Source of the DNA: Lates calcarifer
Lineage: Eukaryota; Chordata; Actinopteri; Centropomidae
Length of the DNA: 64,000 bases
NCBI RefSeq assembly: GCF_001640805.2
Contig: NC_066843.1
Span: 10,379,686 to 10,443,685 of the forward strand
Direction: 5' to 3'
In this document: positions 33,981 through 44,998 of the stretch, in pieces
Position numbering within the stretch: position 1 is the stretch's first letter
How the letters are laid out: the number at the start of each line of letters is the position of its first letter
The notes under the pieces: generated by a model
Database searches by the model: none
The model's input: only the letters and a program-made list of their open reading frames with translations
Told to the model about the DNA's origin: nothing
Made by a program: the position numbers and the translations under genes

Positions 33981-36900
33981 GGGGGCACACAGAGCAGCAG
34001 GACAATCAAGGAGCTCCTGCTTCTTTAAATTCGGGCGTGCCACCCCCCCCCCCCTTTACTGTCTGCTATACCTCCATTTCAACCCTTCTTCCTCCCTCGG
34101 CAGTGATCTCACATATACATGTACACACAAAGCTTGTGTTGTCTTTTCCTTATGAGGCTGTGCCAACTTAACGGCAGCCCTGTGTTCTCCCTCCTCACAT
34201 GGAGCGCCTGTTTTCTCTGAGTAACCCTCCGCCCCGCGTCCCCTCCCACCATGGCTGGCAATAAGACAAGGTCAATATGACAGTCTTTTCTCTCCTCTCC
34301 TTTTTTCCCCCCTTTATCTCCCTCCCTCTTCCCTTCTCTCTGTATTTCTGTGTTCTAGCTCAACTAAGTGGACAGGCTCCACCCTACAGCTTTCATCTTT
34401 TGCGGCTCCATCCAAGAGAGAAACAGAAAAAGAGCGCAGAGAGACAGATGCAAAGGGACAGATGGAGGGCGACTGAGATGGCAACAGACAGAGTTGAGCA
34501 TAATGCTGTAAAATGGAGTAGCACTAAACTCTTGATTTCAATTTGTTGGCACGTCCCATTCGTGCGATCTGTTGGAAACAAGCATCAGAAAGATCTGGAG
34601 CTGATCCCTCTTTTCATTTGGCGAAGCACGCCGAACAGCGAGGGCTAATAAATGTGCTGTGGACGAATGCAATCATACAGTGTATCAGCAGCCTTGGAAA
34701 GAATGAGCCTAAGAGAGGATCTCAATTAGTCTTGAAGGTCAGGGCGATATTCATGCTCTCACACACTCTGCTTTCCTGAATCAATACTGACATTTAGAAT
34801 CAATTAAGGAACAGCCAAGCTCACTATGACTGACAACACCATTTATTGAAACCTGAGCAAACAAGGAACAACGACACTCAGAAGCAATCGTACACAGTAG
34901 AGGAGAGAGACAGGCTGTGTTAAGACAGTGGCTGGTCATTATTCAAGATGACCACTGAAAGTCAATTATTGCAGCTTTTAGCAAACAAAATAATATACTG
35001 GGGTTACTTCACAGATGCATCTATGGTCTGTATAAGTCTTAAAACATTTCCAAATTACATAAGCGCCCTCATAAGAAAAAAACAGCCACGGTACATATGA
35101 ATTAAATTAGTGCTGGCAACATCTCCACAACACCACAGAAAAGGTAAACACTTACGGGCCAGACTTTTTTTTCTCTCTCCCCCTCTTTTTTACTGCACGT
35201 ATAAGATGAAGAATCTCTTATATAATGTATGTGTCGCTTACGAAGCTGGGGGCTCATGGAAAGTGGAAGACGAAAATGCGAGGGAGGGGCGAATGGAGAG
35301 AGGGAGCAGGAGTAGAGTTTTAAAGCGAGGAGGAGATGGAGTCCCAGGGAGCTGGGGATGGAGGGGGGGGCGTTGAAGGGGGCAAAGTCCTGAAGCTAGC
35401 TGACAGGACTGGATATGCCCAGACAGAGAGCCAGGCCCAGGCCCAGACTTGAGAGCCTTATTTGAGTCTCAGAAATGCCTCACCCCGTCTCTCCCTCATC
35501 CCCTGCTCTAGAAAAAAAAACCCACCATCAATCCCTCTCCCCCTTCTCTCCCTTCCCAGCATGTTATTCCTCACCCATACTTGTCCGACTCCTCCCTTTC
35601 TTTTCTCTTCAAACAAGCAAACACACACATACATACCTCAGTCATACTGAACTGCTGTAGCGCCATTGAGGTTATACTAGAGAATCCAGGGTGTTGGCCA
35701 AGCAAGTAAATAATAATACAAACCAGCTGTGTCTCCACTTAAACTGCATTGCTGTGAGCATATTACTGTACAACTCACAGCTCCCTGAACTGAGCTTCCC
35801 AGATATCTAAAAGGCTCCAGCTAGATCCGCTTTTACTATCATCTATGAGTTAAATATTAAGTATGTTGGTGGAAACTAACCCAAAATGGACTTTGAAAAA
35901 AAAAAAACAGGCTTTTTTCTACTTCCCCTCCACACTCGTACTCTGCCAGCTTCTTTACATTGCTGTTATTCTTTCAAGTCTTGGCTTTACTCCTATATCC
36001 TTTCTTTAACTTTTCCTCATCAAGTGTGCCCTGCCCCAGACATGGTCTGCGTATTGTCTGAAGGGCTCTGCGAGCTGAAATTCTCTCACGATAGAAATAC
36101 TGAGCAGGGAGCGCAGAAGGAGCATTAAAGAGAATGAGAAGAGGTAGGGTGGGGTAGCTGGAGTGAGGCACTGAGTTGTCTGTGTTTATTTTGGAAATGC
36201 AGGCCTGCAGACTTGCAGCAGAGGAGCTGACCCCTAGACTTCACTATGGCAGATCCTCACAGAAAGAGCAAGTCCTGCGCCCATATGGCATGTCCCTCAC
36301 AGGTGATATTATAAAATGTAGACCATATATCCCAGAGGGGCCATTTTAAACCACCCTGGAGATCCAGGAATGGTCTACTCCAGGAGGAAACAGTGAGGCC
36401 GTGAGGTGATTAGTGGTTACAGTTTAACTGGAGAAAAATGCACGGTCCGTGAGCCCAGCCAGCCAGGGAGCAAAGCGGTATGCACTGGTCTCTTTCAGTT
36501 TGCAAGTTAGTGTGAGTCAAGCCCTGTATCCGCTTTGTCTATTCTTAATGTATGGGTCCAGGAAGCTTGGCCATCACCCCGCGCAGACACATCACACTGC
36601 AGTGCTGGCTGTGTCACCTCCACTGCTGCACACATGGCAATGATTAGTGATAAGAAATTTTGTGGAAAAAAATCTACGGCGCCGGACTGTAATGATATGA
36701 GAGTTCAGAAAGTCATTTACTGTCATTTTCAGGTTTAACTCAAGTTCAGCCATTGAGTCAGCTCTGTTTCAGTTGAGATTTTAGTAAGTCAAATGTACGT
36801 CTTCAGCCTTGTGGCTCGTATGATTTCCAAGCCAGCCAGCCAGCCAGCTAAATCAGCTGCAAAATAACCAAGATGTTTGTCAAGAGCTCAACATTAAGAA

Positions 36901-39900
36901 CAAATTAAGGTAGTGAAGTTAGCAATAACAGGTGGATTGGGAGCCTAAATTATATAAATTAGTTGTTATTGTGCCACAAGCACAGAAGATGAAAGGCAAA
37001 GCATTCATAATAACTAGAGCATTGTGACTCATCACCAAGACATCATATTTAATGGGATTTTCGAAATCTTTATCCAAAATTGACCATGGACACCATGTTA
37101 AAAACAATATCCTCTCTCCATCTCGCTTCACTGAGGTGCCACGTGGCTTCAACAGGGTACATCATGCATCTCCAGTGACATTTTCAGCCCAAACAAAGGT
37201 CAAGAGCTTGGATGTGCAACTCCATTAAACATGTCAGAGAAACAACATAACCTAATAGTGGTTGTATTTCATCCGCTGAACACCCTAATGCATGAATCAC
37301 AAAACCCTTCATTTGATTAGCATTAATTATCTACTAGTGTAACCACAGAAAGGACATATCCCTGTGAAGATAAATGCAAGTGTGCATCAGGTGCCTTGTT
37401 TTCACTGCATGCTGCCTCATTCACTGACCACTGTAATCCTCTCTCCCCTGCTGCTGAGTTGCCTTTCAGCGTGACCGTAATCCCCAGCAGCTATGGAACC
37501 CCACTGTGATATTAATTCAAACACTCTCCCAGTGTAGTTTGTGCCACTTAAATTCCACCCACTTACTGGTAGCAGCCCTAGTCCTCAGAGGCAAACATAT
37601 TTTGAGTGTGCCACAACAGGCAAGCACGCCTGTGTGAAAAACAAACCTTACTCTTGTCACCTTAGATTTCAGATGAGATTTTCTTTGTGGTTGCATACTG
37701 CACAATGCGAGAATCAAACTGGACATGGTTCTCTTTATATCAGATGAGGTACACTTTTATTGCTCTGGTTTAAGGCATTAAGTACAAGTGCACTGTGGGT
37801 TCCCACCATCCCTCTACCACATGCCTCGTGGTTGCTCTCTGACGCAGGAATATGCCATTAGGGTCCACCTTTTCCACCATAAAGCAGCTGCCTTTCCCTC
37901 ACAGTTTGAGACCTCAGGGGTATGATGTCACACAGTTGCGGTGTGGGGCAAAATCGCAAAACAGAGGGGAAAAAACTGGGGAGGGGGATGACAGCCACGC
38001 CCATGATTTGATTTCAGAGACTGGCATGGTGGAAAGCCTTTATGGTATATATCCACTGCTGCACTAAATTCAGGAAATGAAGCCAGTTGGTGTCAAATCT
38101 GTAACTCTGACCAAAACTCTGTGCAAGCTGTGGCTCCCAGCAGCTGTCCAAGTATCTACATTTGGCCAAGCATACAGTCTGCAATGAGAAAATGTATAGA
38201 AGAAAAAGGCTACCTACATAAACACATACACACATCCTGTGAGTGTGGAATGCCACCACAGGGATGCACAGCTGGACCTCCAGTGGACATCTGGCTTCAT
38301 GTTGGAGCCGCGTTTTTTTCTCTGCAGTGACTAAGTGTGCACATTGTTAGATGCCCCCGTCTTTCTGTCAGATGGAAGTTATGGTTGACCTGTGGCTGAA
38401 CTGATCATCAGCTGATTGGATAAACAATGCAGCGAGCAGGCTGTGGATGTGAGGAGCACCTGTGCTCACAGTTCAGAGAGGGGTTATGGATTATATAGCA
38501 GGGGCCTGGAATAGGGAGGGAGAGGAGGGAAGAGAGTCAAAGTCCTCCCTCTGCAGAGAGCCCGTGTGGCCTCTTTCATTGCTCCTCTTCCCCACATACT
38601 TTAAGAGAGGTCCAGTGGGCCCATAGCCAGACCTCCTCTGGTCCCATGTGCTGTGCTATCTGTGTGACAGTTTCTCTCATGCACCCCACACATTATATTG
38701 TTCAAACACTACCTCACAGTCACCTTGGAAATATACAGCCATTCTACTCTGATCCAAAATACAACCGCCAGCCCCCTGACTGTGCCTCGATCTGCATTGT
38801 GGCCTAATGCTTTTTAATGATCAGGCCTTATTCCACTCCAGCACAGGGCTTGTTAGGTCTGCCTTGGCAGGGCTCAGCTCTTTCCCCTGGCATCTTCTGG
38901 AACAATGGGCCCATGGGAGGCAGCCAATGGGGAGAAGGTCCATCCCAAACCCGGTCCCAGTGTGCACACAATTAGGCTTAGGGGACAGTGGAATTGCTTA
39001 ATTGGAGGAAAATAGCTCTTTATCTAGGCCTCTCTGCCTGTGCTCATCCTTGCCCCTTGCCTGTGCTACATGCTCAGCCTCAGCTAAGTTACAATTGGTC
39101 TAAACAAAAATGATAAAATGCCACAGACGTCACCAGCTTCAACCATCACTGAGTATAAAAGGTTTTTAAGCATAAATAACTCATGGTAGAATGCCAGAAC
39201 GATTCATGTAGAAATGCATCTGCTGTTGTAGTTGAGCACAAACTCTCAAAAACTCAGTGCACTTTCTGACATACAACTTGGTGACATGAAATAACAGCAC
39301 ATTTAGTCTTTCGTGAGGAAAATAAGTGAGAAATCTGGAAATGACCACAATTCTTAGCGGATGTTTACCTCATGTGGAGGTCACAGCTTACCCACCTTTT
39401 TATTTACCAATACATCACTGGTTTAAGTGACCAGTGATCCGCAGTCTGTAGACGTTGAACTCTTTATCAGATGTTGTGACAGAACATCAGAGAGCTCAGT
39501 GCAAGCCTGCATCTTGCACAACAGCTGGCTGGGCTGTGATGCACGCCTCTATATAGGGCAGGATTTGTGATACTGCTCTAAAAATGTCTCTCGGGGTTGG
39601 AGAGTGGGATGCCAGCTCACAGAGGATGCAGACACGCGGGAAAGGTCGCAATAGGTACTGAAACGGTGTCTGCGTAAAACGACACAAACGCCGGTAAAGG
39701 CACGTCCACCACAAACCGGTCTTGAGTGTGACAGCGCGGGGACAGTCCGGGCTGCAGGGTATCGACGAACCGCTGGAGAGTCTCTCAAAATAGGTCACTG
39801 CCCTGTTTGAACTCGAGCAGTCCCCCCCACACACACACACATTGTTGCATCGCACTCAGACCAACGCGGACATACATGACAATAGACACAATAAACACAG

Positions 39901-39934
39901 CTGACATGCAAAGACGAGGTCGCTCCGGGCTTAC

Positions 39935-40065
39935 CTTACAGGGAAAATGCCGTGGATAGAGCCGAGATATCTGCGACTTGGTCCCCCCCCCTCTTCCCGG
40001 TGCAAACTTCGCACGCAAAAAGTCCTGTGGCTCAAACGGCGTCGGTGTCAAGTGACTCCTCGTCA
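39935..40065 (-). promoter_or_regulatory. glis2: Candidate glis2 non-coding first exon and promoter
   Basis: On the minus strand a consensus donor (AAG|gtaag) sits with the exon ending at 39935. The interval 39600-40130 is clearly CpG-rich compared with its AT-rich surroundings. A TATATTT on the minus strand (40094-40100) would place a start near 40065. Together with the acceptor just upstream of the glis2 ATG exon this makes a plausible 5' UTR first exon, but the transcription start is inferred. A second CpG/GA-rich stretch (40500-40960) could be an alternative promoter. Confidence 0.38.
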
Positions 40066-43000
40066 ATTTATCGCTTTTTCTTCGATAAGAGCGAAATATA
40101 GCTCTGACACGTCTTGACAAAATATTACTAGGTGTCTGGAGAGGCGGTCCGTTCCCAGACCATTGTCAGGATTATTTCTAAGCATGGAAAAATCAAACAT
40201 AAGCTCAAACGCAGCGTATGTGACAGCTGGTTTTGTAAATAAAGACTAATCTATGGAATGACAGCCCTGTCTGTTGCCGTGGGATGATATATGCTGCATG
40301 TTATCATGCCACTGGAAACCCGTCAAAAAGTGTAAACACCCAGATCCGTAGCCTTAACTGTTCCCACTGAGGAAAAATGAAGACCACTGGTTGTGTTCTG
40401 CATCAAAAGCGCATAGGTGAATATCTTCCTAAATTCAAAGCGCATCGCTTAATGGCAACGCTGGTCAAGTGGGGGTTTCCTATGGGTGCTCGTGGTTCTC
40501 CTTGGGGGTGGGGGGTGGGAGGGCAGTTCAGACCACAGGGATGGCACGAAGTGGTGAGTAGGGTAGATAGGGCGGGTTGGCGACGGGGTGTGGGGTGGAG
40601 GGGGGAGGATCGTCTCCTTCTTCTTCGGTGCTTTTCCAGATGCCGAGGTGGGGCTGTTTGCTTTCTTTTCTCGCAGTTATCCCCTTGTCTCTTCAGCTTT
40701 TTTTCTCTCTCTCTCTCTCTCCCCCTCTGGGCACTCGAGGAGACGCTGAGCGTTGATGGTAGTCTCCCCCACGACCGTCTGAAGCACACAGACAGCGGTC
40801 CGGAGCCCAGCCAGCCCGTCAGGACCAGCCCAGAGTCTGCCAGCTCAGCGCATGCTTACTGCTCCGCCCATCCATCATGGGCAGTCCCCGGCTCCTCTCC
40901 AAACTCTCCCCCTCTCTCTCTCTCCCTCTCTCTGTCTTTCTTTCTCTCTCTGTCCTCATGGCCATCTCTCCGCCTCAGCTCCCCTCCATCAACAGGCCTT
41001 CCCGAAGGATAACACCCCTCTGTTTCACTGTTTGTCGTCCTGCTAAATGTTTTCTCCTCCAGAGTTGGAGACATCTCTGTTCTCATGCTGGCCACCACCT
41101 CTGCCTCAACAGACTGGCAGAAAAAAAATACCCAAGCGTTACAGAATTAAAAATTCAGACAGGCAGTGGTTTAACTATAAGGCCAATGTACATCTTCACG
41201 CTTTTAAATCAAAACAACACTTTCAGCTATGTGCTACAATAAACAAAAACAACAGCAATTGTAAAGACAATAAATAAAAAAATAAAAATCAAAGTAAGAT
41301 TATTCAAATAACATGAAGCTTATGTTTCTGTCTTCACTCAACATTTACAGTGTTTCCTGTTAAACTGGTGCTTGTCCATATTTTCATGTGCAGGAAAAAC
41401 TGCACCACCCTGATCTCTGGGGACAGATCACTCTGTGGAAAGGGGGGTAAGTGTTCAAAAAAGAATTCTTTTACTTAAATACAAGCAATCCTGCACTGTA
41501 AAAATACTCAGTTACAGATGCGTTAATGTTGTTGCTATTCCAGGTGGAGCATATTTGAGCAACTTTTTATGCAAAGAGGTAATTTAATTACTTAAGTATC
41601 ACATCTTAATTGGAAAAGTAAACAGTTGTCAACTGAGTAGTTGTGATTATGTTTTTATGTGTTAGTAAATTGAACATCTCTGATCTGGAACTGCTGGTTG
41701 GACTAAAACAAACTATATGAAAACACTGCCTTGGTTTTAGGAAATCGTGAAGGACATTTTTAAACAATTTTCTGATGTTTGATAGACCAAATATTTATTC
41801 ACTTAATTGAGCCCTATACTCCAGGGAAGTATAAGTACCTCAAAAACTGCACTTTGGTAAAAGTACTTATGTACCTCTCATACTTATACTCATATCTATA
41901 TATATGACTATAATTCTATCATTTAGATTATTCCTAAACCAGGTAATAAATACAGTACATGCAACAGGTGAGAAAAACTTCTAAGTTTTGTCATTTCGAC
42001 AGGGCACTTTTATACTAAAGACACTTGGATCTTCAGTACAAAGCCACAAACCACTAATACCATGACTTTACCTTATAAATTCTCTAAAATATTTCCTAAA
42101 TTATACAAAAACAGTTCAGCTATTCTCTCCTTAAGCGTGCAACTGTTTCCATCCCTGTTCAATATATGGTCATTTTCCCCTTTCTTTCTCTCATAACTAT
42201 GTTCTCTGCTTTTTCAAGTTTTTCCTAATCCTATTTATTTCCCACAAGAACAACATCATAAGATTACAATTACAAGATTGCATTTGGAAAAAAAGATGAG
42301 TGGGTTGATTTGTTGAATAATTCAGGAAAATGTTGTGAAATGTAAAATGATAATATATTTTAAAATTCAAACAGAATGTGATTATGTAGCTTTTTCTTTT
42401 TAAATAATAGCAATAAGGTGTAGAGTCAAAATCACAACAAAGTATACATTACACAATATCTATTTGGTCGAGCTTGAACAATTTCTTTTTATTTTTGTGT
42501 TGAGATTTGAACAACATTCCTGTAAAACTTGTGGTGGTTGGTAAAGGTCTACAAACCACAGATCCTATTCTCTAATACAGTTGTCCTGTGTTTGGCATAC
42601 AACATCAAATGCTTCATTTTTTCAGTGTTAATGACTGATGCACCACCAACTCGGGAATGTGACTGCTGTAAATGCATAATTCAAAAGCATTCACACACGT
42701 GAATCAGTTCTGTGTGACATAGCAGTGTAAGCAGTGGGTGCCTACAGCCTGTGAAACAAACCACCAACAGTTTTAAATATGATTTTTCAAGGCAACATAA
42801 TACAACCTAAGGTACAGTGACCATTTTGCATAAATTAGTGTTGCATCAGTCTCATAGTTGTTGTGTGCCAGTCTGCCTGTGCTGCTGGGGTGCAGACTGT
42901 GCACCAGAATAGAATAGTACTTACCAGTGCCCACTAGAGGGCATGAAGCAACCTGGAAGAAGATTTAATTACCTGTGGGCCTTCAGAGATATTTATATTT

Positions 43001-43749
43001 AATAATTATATTTCTATTTTGTGATAAAGCACCATCATCAATATCACAAAAATAAAGATGATCCAGCCCATAAATGTATTTTCATTCTGAAAGAAATCAA
43101 GATTCCCCAATATATTCTAAAGCAATATTTTATCATAAGTTCACATTAGTCTCAAATAAGCAGCTCAGGTTTGGATTTTATTTGCTGAATTTGTCTTGAA
43201 AGCTTTGCAAGTTCATGATGAATTACATGGAAAATGACATAATGGAGCCAAGTGGGTCACAATAACACTGAAACACTCAAAATACAGCTTTGTAATCTGA
43301 CTGTCATGTTCATTAGGTTTAGAAGATTTTTAATATTTCAGTTCACTGTTGCATTTTTTTTCACTGGCTACAGGTCAAAATTTGTATCATAGTCTGGGCT
43401 ACAGAATACTAAGACCTTATGCACTAATTTAATTGGTTAAAATACATTAAGCATATTGTAAACTGTAAACACATGTAACCATTTTAACAAATACCAATGT
43501 GAGATCTATGTGTGAGATAAATCAGTCAAATCAGCAGACAGGCAACAGCAGAAATAAATTAAAAATCTACTTATAAAACTTAATTATAATATTTAATTCT
43601 ATGTTTATTACCCTAGAATTAAGAATTGTATTTAATAATGAAGTTGAATAATAATGCTTATTACATTTTAAAAATAGATGTGTCTTCTTATCTCTCCTGA
43701 AAATCACTGCCACGGTTTCTTGCAACACCATAAAGGTCATTCATGTAAA

Positions 43750-44780
43750 CAGCTGTGTGTGAACCAGCTAAATATGTAAATGCTCGGTCTACTTATAGCT
43801 GCACCAATAGGCAAACTGATAAAAAGCTATCGCGCGCCTCCCCCAAGATAAAGCAGCTGCTTTTCACATTTCCGGGTGTGCGATCAAATTCTCTACTCCC
43901 ATTTTGTGGCTTCGCTGCACGCGCGCGTCGCAACTTCTATTGAACCAATTAAATCAGGTTACTAGAATTTATCCTCCAGTAGTAGGCTAGCCTGAAACTG
44001 TTATGCCCAAAATGGTGAACCCGCATACACGTTCAGCCGCGTTGTGTGTCTGCCAGCAGCTTGTCCCTAAAAGCCCTTCCCCGGTGCGCTGTTGCTGTGC
44101 AGCTCTGCCAACTCGTCAGCTGATCCCTCTTGTTCGCTTATCGCAGCTGTTGGAGTATCCGCCCCTGTAGTAGTCCCGCTCTTTATTTACTACTATATCA
44201 GACTTATCCATCAAGGTGTGATATACATTTGGGCTATTGCTATAAAATGTTTTTTTAATGACTCCAGGCGCTGTGGTTATATAATTAACGTGTTGTTAAT
44301 CTTCTTTTTAATGAATGCTTTAAATGTTTATGTGTTAGAATGACAGGCGCTCTGTAATTTTAATGAGGCTGGTCATGTAAAGGGTAAAAAGATGTTTTGA
44401 TTGATATACTATAATAATCATCGCTTGGAAGACTCGTGGATTTGTTTTATTGAATACAACATTGCATGTTTAATCACAAATTAGCTGTCACCATAATTCA
44501 TATTAAAGTCCACCTGTGTGCTCTCTTGTCGGTGTATTTCTGCGCTAAATAGTCCTTTGTTTACATGCAGTCCCCCGTCTCTGCGGAAGGAGGCTTTTGG
44601 TAGTGCAGTGTGTGACTCCTACCAGCTGTTTCCCGCCTTGAAAGCCATCCGATCAGCTGCATACACACACACACACACGCACACACACGGTCATGCAGAG
44701 GGAGAAAGCAAAGGGGAGGGAGAGAGAGAAAGAGAGAGAGAGGAAGAGCACCACACACAACGAGGGAACCCCATCAGCTG
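43750..44780. promoter_or_regulatory. Cluster of seven CAGCTG E-boxes upstream of tfap4
   Basis: CAGCTG hexamers start at 43750, 43854, 44117, 44144, 44623, 44654 and 44775, all within 1.25 kb of the tfap4 start codon. CAGCTG is the recognised preferred core of the protein tfap4 encodes. Function as autoregulatory sites is an inference. Confidence 0.55.
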
Positions 44781-44965
44781 GAAGTCGAGTAACATTACAA
44801 CTCTCAGCAGCTTGAAACTACTACATTACACAGACGAGGGATTCATATCTCCTCTGAGGATTTAACCCACGTCAGTTCACGGAATTTTCACTCTCTAACG
44901 TCATCATTTTTCTTTTATTCTACCGAGACTGTTCGCTGTTTTTTTTTAATTATTTTTTTTCCTGA

Positions 44966-44976
44966 GGGGGGGGGGG
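44966..44976 (+). repeat. G11 homopolymer just upstream of the tfap4 start codon
   Basis: A T-rich stretch (44937-44960) is followed by cctga and eleven G, ending 22 bases before ATG. It lies in the inferred 5' UTR and would be length-variable and prone to sequencing error. Confidence 0.9.
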
Positions 44977-44998
44977 ACCAAACTGGCGAGAGGCGAGC

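Larger units (their letters stand above)
23239..39934 (-). other. glis2: Large 5' intron of glis2
   Basis: No exon-like frame supported by splice sites was found in these 16.7 kb. The content is simple repeats and dispersed repeats: (AC)24 at 24300-24347, (TG)9 at 24901-24918 and (TG)10 at 26681-26700, (CTC)7 at 28727-28749, purine-rich DNA at 29330-29580 with G-run clusters, a dispersed repeat at 29835-30121, (GAGAA)8 at 31196-31235, interrupted (GT)n at 33936-33980, C12 at 34043-34054, and (CCAG)4 near 36831-36847. Long first introns of developmental regulators often hold enhancers, but none can be named from sequence alone. Confidence 0.6.
40140..44998. other. Divergent intergenic region between glis2 and tfap4
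   Basis: From 40500 to 40960 the DNA is GC-rich and pyrimidine-biased with CT repeats (40701-40720, 40905-40950). From 41200 to 43740 it is AT-rich with repeat relics (41720-41890) and nothing gene-like. From 43810 to 44160 there is a second CpG-rich stretch with CCAAT boxes (CACCAATAG at 43802-43810, ACCAATT near 43944) and CAGCTG E-boxes. From 44640 to 44750 there are (AC)n and (GA)n tracts. The tfap4 5' UTR must lie in the last few hundred bases. Confidence 0.5.

Noticed and set aside
40377..41012. 211-codon open frame starting with ATG
   Set aside because: It crosses GC-rich and CT-repeat DNA, giving low-complexity protein (SLSLSLSFFLSLS). No family is recognised, and it lies in the glis2 upstream CpG/GA-rich region.
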